Positions 1-7,248 are shown, numbered from the stretch's first letter. The stretch: DNA of 9,070 bases from Hyphomicrobiales bacterium (GCA_028290085.1 JAQGKN010000127.1:1-9070), one strand, 5' to 3'. A program made the numbers and translations. The notes: generated by a model not told the origin, from the sequence alone.

Positions 1-27
1 GGGGAGGGGGTTCGTGATGGATGAGCT

Positions 28-459
28 TCAGCTGTTGGCGGGCGCGTTCAGCATCCAGCGATGGCCGAAGGGGTCGCGGATCACGGCAAAGCGTGTGCCC
101 CAGAACGAATTGGTCGGCTGCGTCTCGCCCTTGGCACCGAGGCTCGTCGCCTTGGCGAAGATGTCGTCGACTTCCTTCTTGGTGTCGAATTCCAGGCTCA
201 CAGACATGGTGCAGGGCTCGCCGGGGATCGGCGTGCGGATCTGGCCGTATTCCGGAAAGGCGTCCGAGAGCATCACCGCCGCGCCATTGATGCTCAATTC
301 GCAATGCATGATTCGCATGCCATCGAGGGCAGGCATGAGCGCACGTTGCTGCGCACCAAAGACAGTTGTGTAGAAAGTGATCGCCGCAAGCGCCGGCGAA
401 ACGGTCAGATACGGCGCAACTCGCGGGCGTTCCGTCACTTTTCCCGACTCCGGACTCAT
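28..459 (-). CDS. VOC family (PhnB-like glyoxalase fold) protein
   Basis: Predicted 143-residue cytosolic protein of the vicinal oxygen chelate superfamily, PhnB-like subgroup. The N-terminal half shows the family pattern PYLTV...AITFYTTVFGA (residues about 15-36), followed by MRIMHCELSING with His52 and Glu54, then VMLSD and PEYG. The second half ends with RFAVIRDPFGHRWML, typical of the last beta-strand of the fold. One paired-module fold unit fills the length, as usual for this group. I chose ATG at 459 because GGAG sits 6 bases upstream; an in-frame TTG at 471 would add four residues but overlaps that GGAG. Members may bind metal and act on small molecules or resistance substrates, but the substrate cannot be read from the sequence, and the exact metal ligands are uncertain. 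It is transcribed away from leuC. The family call is strong; the function is unknown. Confidence 0.88.
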   Translation of the reverse strand: MSPESGKVTERPRVAPYLTVSPALAAITFYTTVFGAQQRALMPALDGMRIMHCELSINGAAVMLSDAFPEYGQIRTPIPGEPCTMSVSLEFDTKKEVDDIFAKATSLGAKGETQPTNSFWGTRFAVIRDPFGHRWMLNAPANS

Positions 460-570
460 GAGGTTCTCCAAACGTAGCAGACGGGCCGGTGGTGACTAGC
501 TCAAATTGGGCATATGCCTTGAGGCGTATTGTGCGACGTGAAGCGTCTTCCCTCGCGGCCCCCTTTTCGG

Positions 571-591
571 ATATGTAGACCCACCACATAT
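571..591. promoter_or_regulatory. Dyad-symmetric element upstream of leuC
   Basis: ATATGT at 571-576 is the exact reverse complement of ACATAT at 586-591, with a 9-base spacer, ending 39 bases before the leuC ATG. A separate perfect 10-bp palindrome, GGCATATGCC, lies at 509-518 in the same divergent region. Both share a CATATG-like core. The spacing is compatible with a dimeric repressor or LysR-type activator site, but no regulator is identified and AT-rich 6-mers can pair by chance. No convincing -35/-10 pair was found for either gene. Low confidence as a functional operator. Confidence 0.3.
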
Positions 592-630
592 GGCAAGCCC
601 TCATAAAGTGGGCACTCCGGGACGAACCAC

Positions 631-2034
631 ATGGCCAAGCCGCGCACTCTGTACGACAAGATCTGGGACGACCACGTCGTCGACGTCCAGCCGGACGGTA
701 CCTGTTTGCTCTATATCGATCGCCACCTCGTGCATGAAGTGACAAGCCCCCAGGCGTTTGAAGGCCTGCGCCTCGCCGGCCGCAAGGTCCATGCTCCGGG
801 CAAGACGCTGGCCGTTGTCGATCACAACGTGCCGACCACCAACCGGGCGCAGATCGACGATCCCGAGAGCAAGGCGCAGATCGAGCAGCTGGCGACCAAC
901 GCCCATGATTTCGGCCTCGAATATTACGACGCCTTCGACAAGCGCCAGGGCATCGTCCACATCATCGGGCCGGAGCAGGGCTTCACGCTGCCCGGCACGA
1001 CGATCGTGTGCGGCGACAGCCACACATCGACGCATGGCGCCTTCGGCGCGCTGGCCCATGGCATCGGCACGTCCGAGGTCGAGCATGTGCTCGCCACCCA
1101 GACGCTGATCCAGTCCAAGGCCAAGAACATGCGCGTGACCGTGGACGGCAAGCTGCCGGCCGGCGTCACCGCCAAGGACATCATCCTGTCGATCATCGGC
1201 CAGATCGGCACGGCAGGTGGAACAGGCAGCGTCATCGAATTCGCGGGCGAAGCGATCCGCGCGCTGTCGATGGAAGGCCGCATGACGGTCTGCAACATGA
1301 CGATTGAAGCAGGCGCCCGCGCCGGGCTCATCGCGCCGGACGAGAAGACCTTCGCCTATCTGAAGGATCGTCCGAAGTCGCCCAAGGGCGCCGCCTGGGA
1401 CGAAGCCGTGCGCTACTGGCAGACGCTGCACAGCGATGCGGATGCCGTGTTCGACTCTGAGATCCGACTCGACGCCGCGAGCCTGCCGCCCATCGTTACC
1501 TGGGGCACGAGCCCCGAGGACGTGGCGTCGATCACCGGCACCGTGCCGCGCCTCGAGGACGCAACGACCGATCAGGGCCGCGCCAAGATCCAGCGCGCGC
1601 TCGATTACATGGGCCTGAAGGGTGGCGAGAAGATCACTGATCTCTCGATCGACCGCGTGTTCATCGGTTCGTGCACCAATGGACGTATCGAAGACCTGCG
1701 CGCGGCGGCCAAAGTGGTCGAAGGCAAGCATGTCAGCGCCCATGTCAGTGCCATGGTCGTACCGGGTTCAGGCCTCGTGAAAGAGCAGGCCGAGGCGGAA
1801 GGTCAGGACAATATCTTCCTCGCCGCCGGATTCGAATGGCGCGAGCCGGGCTGTTCCATGTGTCTTGCCATGAACCCCGACAAGCTGGCGCCGGGTGAGC
1901 GCTGCGCTTCGACCTCAAACCGCAATTTTGAGGGCCGTCAGGGCTTTAAGGGCCGTTCGCATCTGGTGTCGCCGGCCATGGCGGCAGCGGCTGCCATCGC
2001 CGGTAACTTTGTCGACATTCGCGACTGGACCTGA
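631..2034 (+). CDS. leuC: 3-isopropylmalate dehydratase large subunit
   Basis: Large subunit of isopropylmalate isomerase, which with LeuD converts 2-isopropylmalate to 3-isopropylmalate in leucine synthesis. The 467-residue product has the family's normal length. It begins with the LeuC hallmark [12 protein letters not shown], continues with VDHNVPTT (residues 63-70) and [24 protein letters not shown] (about 126-149), and carries the three [4Fe-4S] ligands: Cys348 in FIGSCTNGR, and Cys408 and Cys411 in PGCSMC. These match the cluster cysteines known for aconitase-family LeuC. The ATG at 631 gives the canonical N-terminus; the ribosome site is weak (GGGACG, about 8 bases upstream). No leuD is adjacent, as is common in alphaproteobacteria where leuC stands apart from leuD-leuB. 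A strong intrinsic terminator follows directly, so leuC is probably transcribed alone. Confidence 0.98.
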   Translation: MAKPRTLYDKIWDDHVVDVQPDGTCLLYIDRHLVHEVTSPQAFEGLRLAGRKVHAPGKTLAVVDHNVPTTNRAQIDDPESKAQIEQLATNAHDFGLEYYDAFDKRQGIVHIIGPEQGFTLPGTTIVCGDSHTSTHGAFGALAHGIGTSEVEHVLATQTLIQSKAKNMRVTVDGKLPAGVTAKDIILSIIGQIGTAGGTGSVIEFAGEAIRALSMEGRMTVCNMTIEAGARAGLIAPDEKTFAYLKDRPKSPKGAAWDEAVRYWQTLHSDADAVFDSEIRLDAASLPPIVTWGTSPEDVASITGTVPRLEDATTDQGRAKIQRALDYMGLKGGEKITDLSIDRVFIGSCTNGRIEDLRAAAKVVEGKHVSAHVSAMVVPGSGLVKEQAEAEGQDNIFLAAGFEWREPGCSMCLAMNPDKLAPGERCASTSNRNFEGRQGFKGRSHLVSPAMAAAAAIAGNFVDIRDWT

Positions 2035-2056
2035 CCTTAAGATTTTGTTCATGATC

Positions 2057-2087
2057 AAAGCCGGCCTCAGGGCCGGCTTTTTTTTTT
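2057..2087 (+). terminator. Rho-independent terminator of leuC
   Basis: GCCGGCC (2060-2066) pairs perfectly with GGCCGGC (2071-2077) around a TCAG loop. Three A-T pairs extend the stem (2057-2059 with 2078-2080), and a run of ten T begins at 2078. It starts 22 bases after the leuC stop. About 13 bases further on, GGGGCCGG followed by seven T (2100-2114) repeats the downstream arm and T-run and could pair with the same left arm. The minus strand has no U-run, so this acts for leuC only. Confidence 0.95.
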
Positions 2088-2163
2088 GCCCTGATTTTTG
2101 GGGCCGGTTTTTTTAGCGTTTCGAGCCGCGGGGTACCCGGCTCCCTGTTGATTGGAGCGTAAA

Positions 2164-2553
2164 ATGTTTTCACGCGTCTCTTTGCCAGTGGCGGCCTTCG
2201 TGCTCGCCATCGGGCTTTTCCAAGCCACTCCCGTCGAAGCCCGTTTCCTGCCGAATGCACCGTCCCCCTCCGTTTCCCAACGGAATGGTCCCCATGTCGT
2301 GCATCGCGCACGCGGCGTGCGCCATGTGCGGCGGGGAGGGCAGCATCCGCGCATGCGAGCGCATCGGCAACGCCTTCACCATTGGCATCGTGGCTACGCC
2401 TGGCGGCAACATCGCCGTCATGCGCCGTGGGGCCATTCGCGCTTCGTCGCGGCTCCGGGCTTCCAGCCTGGCTGCACGCAGAGCCAGACGAGCTCTCATG
2501 TCGGGAACGGCTGGCTGAGGGTCGAGACCGTGCAGGTCTGCTACTTCCGCTAG
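2164..2553 (+). CDS. Exported His/Arg-rich hypothetical protein
   Basis: I do not recognise a named family. The 129-residue product has a clear Sec signal peptide: MFSRVS, then a hydrophobic core to about residue 20 and a likely cut after VEA (residue 26). The mature part has a strongly basic stretch (residues 42-94) with 11 His and 14 Arg in 53 residues, also rich in Trp and Gly. It ends in a more ordinary segment with Cys104 and Cys126, which could form a disulfide in the periplasm. ATG at 2164 is preferred because GGAG lies 6 bases upstream; an upstream TTG at 2152 overlaps that site. It lies alone after the leuC terminator and 45 bases before the next small gene, with which it may be co-transcribed. 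Metal or anionic-polymer binding is possible from composition but is only inference. Confidence 0.72.
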   Translation: MFSRVSLPVAAFVLAIGLFQATPVEARFLPNAPSPSVSQRNGPHVVHRARGVRHVRRGGQHPRMRAHRQRLHHWHRGYAWRQHRRHAPWGHSRFVAAPGFQPGCTQSQTSSHVGNGWLRVETVQVCYFR

Positions 2554-2598
2554 TTCCCCGGGTTTTGGGGGGAGCAGAAGGCCTGCTAGGGTGCCCCT

Positions 2599-2847
2599 AT
2601 GAGCCATTCAGGCGACCATGACAGCGACAGGGAGGCCCGGGAGGCGCGCGCGACGCTGGCCGGCCTCTCGCGGGCTCCCGGCAGCGTGTTCGATTCGGCC
2701 ATGCAGCGCGGGGCGGATCATTTCGCCGCGCGCGATGCCGCGCCTGAGGATGGGATCGAGCTCTGGGGACGCAGGATCGGGCGCGCTCTCGGCCTGATCT
2801 TCCTGCTGGTATTGGCCGTCAACCTGGTGACCGGCTGGTTTTTCTGA
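2599..2847 (+). CDS. Small protein with C-terminal membrane helix
   Basis: An 82-residue hypothetical protein. The first 58 residues are polar and rich in Ala, Arg, Asp and Glu, with no signal peptide. Residues about 60-82 form one hydrophobic helix (LGLIFLLVLAVNLVTGWFF) that runs to the C-terminus, preceded by two arginines in ELWGRRIGR. This is a tail-anchored layout, with the N-terminal part predicted to be cytoplasmic. The ATG at 2599 has AGGG 7 bases upstream. It follows the exported His/Arg-rich gene by 45 bases and converges on acs. No catalytic motif is visible and I cannot assign a function. The clear membrane segment and start signal argue that it is a real gene. Confidence 0.68.
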   Translation: MSHSGDHDSDREAREARATLAGLSRAPGSVFDSAMQRGADHFAARDAAPEDGIELWGRRIGRALGLIFLLVLAVNLVTGWFF

Positions 2848-2861
2848 CTACGCGCAAGCAG

Positions 2862-2886
2862 AGCGGCCTGCGCGAAGCAGGCCGCT
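2862..2886. terminator. Hairpin between convergent genes, possible terminator
   Basis: AGCGGCCTGC (2862-2871) pairs perfectly with GCAGGCCGCT (2877-2886) around a five-base GCGAA loop. It lies 14 bases after the small membrane-protein stop and just beyond the acs stop. Neither strand has a U-run after the stem, so it is not a standard intrinsic terminator. It could act as a shared 3'-end block or mRNA stabiliser for both convergent transcripts. Confidence 0.5.
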
Positions 2887-2895
2887 GTCTCACGT

Positions 2896-4833
2896 TTACT
2901 TGCCGCGATTGGAAATCAGGTCGTCGACGACCGAGGGGTCGGCGAGCGTCGAGGTGTCGCCCAGTGCGCCGAACTCGTTCTCGGCGATCTTGCGCAGGAT
3001 GCGGCGCATGATCTTGCCTGAACGGGTCTTGGGGAGGCCCGGTGCGAACTGGATGACGTCGGGCGAGGCGATCGGACCGATTTCCTTGCGGACCCAGGCG
3101 ACGAGCTCCTTGCGCAGTTCTTCGGTCGGCTTCTCGCCTTCCATCAGCGTGACATAGGCGTAGATGCCCTGTCCTTTGATGTCGTGCGGGTAGCCGACGA
3201 CAGCAGCTTCCGAAACCTTGGGATGCGCAACCAGCGCGCTCTCGACTTCAGCCGTGCCCATGCGATGGCCTGACACGTTGATGACGTCGTCGACGCGGCC
3301 CGTAATCCAATAGTAGCCGTCCTCGTCACGTCGGCAGCCGTCGCCCGTGAAATACTTGCCCGGATAGGTCGAGAAATAGGTCTGCACGAAGCGCTCGTGA
3401 TCGCCGTAGACGGTGCGCATCTGGCCGGGCCATGAGTCGGCCAGCACGAGATTTCCCTCGCAAGCGCCTTCCAGAACGACACCGTTGGCATCGACCACTT
3501 CAGGCTTCACACCGAAGAAGGGGCGCGTGGCAGAGCCCGGCTTCAGCGCGGTCGCGCCCGGCAGAGGCGAGATCAGCACGCCACCGGTTTCCGTCTGCCA
3601 CCAGGTGTCGACGATCGGGCAGCGATTATCGCCGACCACGCGGTAGTACCACTCCCATGCTTCGGGATTGATGGGCTCGCCCACCGAGCCCAGCAGGCGC
3701 AGCGAGGCGCGGCTCGTCTTCTTGACCGGGTCTTCGCCTGCTCCCATCAGCGAGCGGATCGCGGTGGGGGCGGTGTAGAAGATGTTGACCTTGTGCTTGT
3801 CGATCACTTCCCAGAAGCGCGACATCGATGGATAGTTCGGGATGCCCTCGAACATCAACGTCGTCGCGCCATTGGCGAGTGGGCCGTAGACGATATAGCT
3901 GTGCCCTGTGACCCAGCCCACATCGGCCGTGCACCAGTAGACGTCGCCTTCGTGGTAATCGAAGACATATTGGTGCGTCATCGCTGCATAGACGAGATAG
4001 CCGCCCGTCGTATGAACCACGCCCTTAGGCGTGCCGGTCGAACCCGATGTGTAGAGGATGAACAGCGGATCTTCCGCGTTCACGTGCTCGGGCGGGCAAT
4101 CGGCGGTGACCTTCGCGACTTCGTCTTCATACCAAAAGTCGCGGCCGTCCTGCATGGCGATCTTGCCGCCGGTGCGCTTGACGACGATGACCGATGTGAC
4201 GATGTCGCCGGTCTTCTTGAAGGCTTCGTCGGCATTGGCCTTGAGAGCAACCTTGCGGCCGCCGCGCAGGCCTTCGTCGGCCGTGACGACGACCTTCGAC
4301 TTGCAGCCCTCAATGCGGCCGGCAAGCGAGTCGGGAGAGAAGCCGCCGAAGACGATGGAATGCACCGCGCCGATGCGCGCGCAGGCGAGCATCGCGTAGG
4401 CCGCTTCAGGGATCATCGGCATGTAGATGGTGACGGTGTCGCCCTTCTTGACGCCATGCGCCTTCAGCACATTGGCGAAGCGGCAGACATGCTCGTGCAA
4501 CTCGCGATAGGTGATGCGCTTGGATTCGTTGGGGTCGTCACCTTCCCAGATGATGGCGGTCTGGTTGGCGCGTGTCGCGAGGTGACGGTCGACGCAATTG
4601 TGGGCGACGTTGGTGGTGCCGTCCTCGTACCATTTGATCGAAACGTTGTGCGGGTCGTAGCTGGTATTCTTGACCTTTGTGTAGGGCTTGAACCAGTCGA
4701 TGCGCTTGCCTTGTTCGCCCCAGAAAGCTTCGGGGTTTGACAGCGACTTCGCATACATCGTCGTGTATTTCGCGTCGTCCACGAAAGCGCGCCGTGCCCA
4801 TTCGTCAGTGACGCCGTAAATCTTCTCGGACAT
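2896..4833 (-). CDS. acs: Acetyl-CoA synthetase (AMP-forming)
   Basis: Cytosolic enzyme that activates acetate with ATP to acetyl-AMP and then acetyl-CoA. The 645-residue product is close to the usual length of about 650. Motifs in order: the ATP-binding loop [11 protein letters not shown] (261-271), [11 protein letters not shown] (from 382), [10 protein letters not shown] (409-418) with Trp412 in the position known to limit the acyl pocket to acetate, YFTGD (494-498), the hinge and CoA-site segment [20 protein letters not shown] (512-531), and the C-terminal [11 protein letters not shown] with Lys607. That lysine is the known site of inactivation by reversible acetylation in the family. The ATG at 4833 follows GGGAGGGAAACC, a strong ribosome site; an in-frame TTG at 4860 lies before it and is rejected. 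It is downstream of the ialB-type gene but separated from it by a terminator, so it likely has its own promoter. Confidence 0.98.
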   Translation of the reverse strand: MSEKIYGVTDEWARRAFVDDAKYTTMYAKSLSNPEAFWGEQGKRIDWFKPYTKVKNTSYDPHNVSIKWYEDGTTNVAHNCVDRHLATRANQTAIIWEGDDPNESKRITYRELHEHVCRFANVLKAHGVKKGDTVTIYMPMIPEAAYAMLACARIGAVHSIVFGGFSPDSLAGRIEGCKSKVVVTADEGLRGGRKVALKANADEAFKKTGDIVTSVIVVKRTGGKIAMQDGRDFWYEDEVAKVTADCPPEHVNAEDPLFILYTSGSTGTPKGVVHTTGGYLVYAAMTHQYVFDYHEGDVYWCTADVGWVTGHSYIVYGPLANGATTLMFEGIPNYPSMSRFWEVIDKHKVNIFYTAPTAIRSLMGAGEDPVKKTSRASLRLLGSVGEPINPEAWEWYYRVVGDNRCPIVDTWWQTETGGVLISPLPGATALKPGSATRPFFGVKPEVVDANGVVLEGACEGNLVLADSWPGQMRTVYGDHERFVQTYFSTYPGKYFTGDGCRRDEDGYYWITGRVDDVINVSGHRMGTAEVESALVAHPKVSEAAVVGYPHDIKGQGIYAYVTLMEGEKPTEELRKELVAWVRKEIGPIASPDVIQFAPGLPKTRSGKIMRRILRKIAENEFGALGDTSTLADPSVVDDLISNRGK

Positions 4834-4870
4834 GGTTTCCCTCCCAGCGGGACGCGCCAAAACACTTTGT

Positions 4871-4934
4871 ATTCAGCGAATATTGCTCAATGGCTTGTGC
4901 GCCGCATTATGCAAATGCCCAAGCGGCGAACAAG
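4871..4934 (-). promoter_or_regulatory. Candidate acs promoter with two inverted repeats
   Basis: Reading the minus strand, CTTGTT (4934-4929) and CATAAT (4911-4906) are separated by 17 bases, a plausible sigma-70 -35/-10 pair about 70 bases before the acs ATG. The -10-like box sits inside an inverted repeat GCATT-N5-AATGC (4904-4918). Further down, 4871-4891 forms an imperfect 21-base palindrome with 7 of 10 pairs matched (ATTcAGCgA...TtGCTcAAT). Such placement would suit an operator over or just after the start of transcription. This was read by eye only. Confidence 0.35.
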
Positions 4935-4977
4935 TCATGCGCGCTCAAACTTTGGTCGCGCGACATTCGGCCAAGAC

Positions 4978-5014
4978 AAAAAAGGCGCCGGAGGCCCATC
5001 GGCCTGCGGCGCCT
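4978..5014 (-). terminator. Rho-independent terminator of the ialB-type gene
   Basis: On the minus strand, a 13-base stem (5013-5001 with 4996-4984) has one C-C mismatch and closes on a GATG loop. Six T follow (4983-4978). It begins 17 bases after the IalB-family stop codon. It should end that transcript before acs. Confidence 0.9.
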
Positions 5015-5030
5015 GCTGCCTGACCAAACG

Positions 5031-5744
5031 TCAGGGGCATTCCTTCTGGACGCGTTCCAGAGCGGTCTTGAGCCCTGTCAGCGAATAGGAATCCGTCGTC
5101 TGGTTGCCGCGTGCCGAGGCGGCCTTCACGGTCAATTTTGAACCCTTGCGCAAAGCTTCGACCATGGGCGTGCCCTGCTCGGCGTCCCGGACCCAGAGGT
5201 GGCTGCCCTGTGCCGCCATCGCGAATTTCTCCGAGCCGATGGCGGCCTCGGCAGGAATCTTTTCCGTCTTCACATCGAAGCCCATGATGATCGAGACTTC
5301 GTTGCGTACGTTCTCAGACGGACGGGTCGATATGAACAGATAAGCCGGATCGCGCTTCAATGCGGAGGGCAGCCGATCCTTGGGTTGCGCGAGCGCGTAG
5401 CAGGTGCGTTCGCGCCCGGCCGGAGTGGCATAGACTCCCCAGTCGCCGATGCTCGCGATAAGCGTGGGCTTGCCGGCCACGCCGCCCTTGGTTTCAGCCT
5501 TGGCCGACGCTTCCTTGGCGGTTGCCGGCTTTGCTGCTGCCGTGGCTGGCTTGCCGGAATCCGCTTTCGTGGCGGCAGACGCGGGTTTTGCGCCTGGCTT
5601 GGCGGTGCTTTTGGGCGCAGCACGTGTCGCGGAACTGTCCTGCGCGCCGGCGGGCGACAGCGGCAGAGCCATGGTGGCCAGCAAAGCGGCCGCGAGCAGA
5701 CGGGCCCCGGCCCGGAGAGTGGTTATGTGAGCTTGGCGAATCAT
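5031..5744 (-). CDS. Invasion-associated locus B (IalB) family protein
   Basis: Periplasmic protein of the IalB family, named for a Bartonella erythrocyte-invasion locus but widespread in non-pathogenic alphaproteobacteria; the molecular role is not established. With ATG at 5744 the product has 237 residues: a signal peptide with a basic start (MIRQ...RAGAR), a hydrophobic core and a likely cut after PAGA (residue 34); then a low-complexity linker rich in Ala, Lys, Pro and Thr to about residue 92; then the IalB domain, beginning IASIGDWGVYAT and containing RTCYALAQPKDRLP, YLFISTRP, and EVSIIMGFDVK. Cys115 and Cys236, the second residue from the end, could form a disulfide. An upstream ATG at 5774 would add ten residues before the signal peptide and has no ribosome site; 5744 has GGAG, but 12 bases away, so the start is not certain. 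Confidence 0.85.
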   Translation of the reverse strand: MIRQAHITTLRAGARLLAAALLATMALPLSPAGAQDSSATRAAPKSTAKPGAKPASAATKADSGKPATAAAKPATAKEASAKAETKGGVAGKPTLIASIGDWGVYATPAGRERTCYALAQPKDRLPSALKRDPAYLFISTRPSENVRNEVSIIMGFDVKTEKIPAEAAIGSEKFAMAAQGSHLWVRDAEQGTPMVEALRKGSKLTVKAASARGNQTTDSYSLTGLKTALERVQKECP

Positions 5745-5803
5745 GCGCCGATGATACTCCCTGCCTGTGAGCATGCGAGAGGGATCTGGTCGATCTTTTC
5801 AGC

Positions 5804-5869
5804 CTTGCGCAAGCATTCTTGCGGCTTCGGAGTTCCAGAGTGAAGCTTTGCAGCTGCCGGGTTCGCAAA
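5804..5869. promoter_or_regulatory. Cluster of TTGC/GCAA half-sites between divergent genes
   Basis: The stretch between the ialB-type gene (-) and the sigma factor (+) holds a perfect 10-bp palindrome CTTGCGCAAG (5804-5813), a third CTTGC at 5818-5822 that forms GCAAG-CATT-CTTGC with it, and a wider pair TTTGC (5847-5851) and GCAAA (5865-5869) with 13 bases between. Repeated alternating half-sites are typical of operator clusters, but no regulator is known here and no clear -35/-10 pair was found. The remaining bases to about 6005 hold a GGAACTT sequence (5920-5926) and no gene I can support. Confidence 0.3.
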
Positions 5870-6005
5870 CAGACGCAGACGTGCAACAATCAGTCTTGGA
5901 AGTCCACACCGCCATGGGCGGAACTTCCCGCCTGGCGCCGCGGCCAAGTCTCGCATGTCGGGTTACGCAGCGCTGGCGCAGCATAAACGAGAGATTACAT
6001 CTGGG

Positions 6006-6581
6006 ATGACGCCACTCGCTTCCAAACATGCCGCGCTTGTCGCCGCCGTGGCAGAGAAGCGCGACCGCGAGGCTTTCACACGGCTGTTCGATTATTACGG
6101 TCCCCGCCTCAATGCCTATCTGCTGCGGCTGGGCAGTGACCGCGCTGCGGCTGAGGAAGTCACCCAGGACGTGATGGTCTCGCTCTGGCGAAAGGCGCAT
6201 CTGTTCGAGCCCGCCAAGTCCTCGCTGGCCACCTGGCTGTATCGAATTGCACGCAACCGGCGCATCGATGTCCTGCGCCGTGACCGTGTGGATTTTGTCG
6301 ATCCCGATGATTTCGCGCTCGATGTGCCCGACGAATCCGTCGTCGACGCCGAACGCATGATCGACCAGCAGGCGCGCGACGAGGTGCTGCGCCTGGCCCT
6401 TGCCAGCCTGCCTGAGGAGCAGCTGGCGCTCGTCCGTCGCGCCTTTTTCGATAGTCTGTCGCATTCTGAGATCTCGGAGCGCACCGGTATCCCGCTCGGA
6501 ACCGTCAAGTCACGCATTCGCCTCGCCTTCACGCGCCTCCGACGGGCCCTGGAAGCCGGCGGCGTCGTCGAAGCCGACTAA
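6006..6581 (+). CDS. ECF (sigma-70 family) RNA polymerase sigma factor
   Basis: A 191-residue extracytoplasmic-function sigma factor. Region 2 spans about residues 24-93: AFTRLFDYYGPRLNAYLLRLG, then EEVTQDVMVSLWRKAHLF and ATWLYRIARNRRIDVLRR. Region 4 spans about 131-182, with the recognition helix-turn-helix SHSEISERTGIPLGTVKSRIR. There is no region 1.1 or 3 between them, as expected for ECF factors. Its wording recalls the alphaproteobacterial RpoE/ChrR (ECF11-like) type, which is an inference to test. The start at 6006 gives the usual length; another ATG at 5955 would add 17 residues. Neither has a good ribosome site, so the start is open. No anti-sigma gene lies on either side; the next gene is lemA, 29 bases on, with no terminator between, so the sigma factor probably heads that operon. 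Confidence 0.93.
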   Translation: MTPLASKHAALVAAVAEKRDREAFTRLFDYYGPRLNAYLLRLGSDRAAAEEVTQDVMVSLWRKAHLFEPAKSSLATWLYRIARNRRIDVLRRDRVDFVDPDDFALDVPDESVVDAERMIDQQARDEVLRLALASLPEEQLALVRRAFFDSLSHSEISERTGIPLGTVKSRIRLAFTRLRRALEAGGVVEAD

Positions 6582-6610
6582 GCATCCATCACGATCCACG
6601 GGAGACACAC

Positions 6611-7234
6611 ATGCCGATGACACAGGCCATTGCTTCCTCCACCGGCTTTGACCGCGCGCGCGCACTTGTCGTCGCGTTCGGCATCGGTCTGCTCGTCGCC
6701 GGCTGCGGCTACAACGTCATCCCGACGCTGGAGGAGCATGCGAAGGCGCAATGGTCCGAGGTGCAGAACCAGTACCAGCGCCGCGCCGACCTGATTCCCA
6801 ATCTCGTCGCCACCGTGCAGGGCTATGCCAAGCAGGAGAAGGACGTACTGACGGCGGTCATCGAGGCTCGTGCCAAGGCGACGCAGGTCAAGATCGACGT
6901 GTCGCAGCTGACCGACCCCGACAAGCTGAAGCAGTTCCAGGATGCGCAGAACCAGCTCTCGGGCGCACTTGGCCGCCTGCTCGCGGTCAGCGAAAACTAT
7001 CCGGACCTGAAATCCAACCAGAACTTCCTCGCCCTGCAATCGCAGCTCGAGGGCACGGAAAACCGCATTGCTGTCGCGCGTCGCGACTATATCGAGGCCG
7101 TGCGCGAGTTTAACACGTCGCTTCGCACCTTCCCGACCATGCTCTGGGCCATGACCGCGTTCCGCTCCAGCAAGCCGATGGCGACCTTCGCAGCTACCGA
7201 GGGATCGCAGACGCCGCCCCCGGTCAAGTTCTGA
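6611..7234 (+). CDS. lemA: LemA family protein, predicted lipoprotein
   Basis: The 207-residue product has the LemA family pattern: YNVIPTLEEHAKAQWSEVQNQ at residues 34-54, then the hallmark RRADLIPNLVATVQGYAKQE, EARAKAT, and a C-terminal helix with QLEGTENRIAVARRDYIEAVREFN. The rest is helical and coiled-coil-like, as known for this family. The N-terminus has one hydrophobic segment ending in LLVAGC, a lipobox with Cys32 followed by Gly, so the mature form may be lipid-anchored with the helical domain in the periplasm. The ATG at 6611 has GGGAG 6 bases upstream. It sits between a sigma gene and a TPM-domain gene 14 bases downstream; LemA and TPM genes neighbour each other in many bacteria, and the pair is thought to act in envelope or membrane homeostasis. 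The exact role is unknown. Confidence 0.93.
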   Translation: MPMTQAIASSTGFDRARALVVAFGIGLLVAGCGYNVIPTLEEHAKAQWSEVQNQYQRRADLIPNLVATVQGYAKQEKDVLTAVIEARAKATQVKIDVSQLTDPDKLKQFQDAQNQLSGALGRLLAVSENYPDLKSNQNFLALQSQLEGTENRIAVARRDYIEAVREFNTSLRTFPTMLWAMTAFRSSKPMATFAATEGSQTPPPVKF

Positions 7235-7248
7235 CCGGGAACGGGGGC

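Noticed and set aside
601..1743. A 380-residue open frame on the minus strand opposite leuC
   Set aside because: leuC is unmistakable on the plus strand. Long antisense frames are common in GC-rich coding DNA, and this one shows no domain, only Arg/Ala/Asp/Gly-rich composition.
2060..2114. Terminator region as a possible small RNA or riboswitch
   Set aside because: The simple GC stem with T-run directly after the leuC stop is fully explained as an intrinsic terminator.
2170..2607. A 145-residue minus-strand frame opposite the His/Arg-rich gene
   Set aside because: The plus-strand frame has a proper signal peptide and ribosome site. The minus-strand frame lacks both and looks like a shadow.
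3793..4740. A 315-residue open frame on the plus strand opposite acs
   Set aside because: It lies fully inside acs, whose catalytic motifs are all intact. The translation looks like a codon-shadow with no recognisable motif.
5799..6464. A 221-residue minus-strand frame overlapping the sigma gene
   Set aside because: It could have been an anti-sigma, but it is antisense to clear sigma regions 2 and 4 and shows no zinc-binding or membrane motif.
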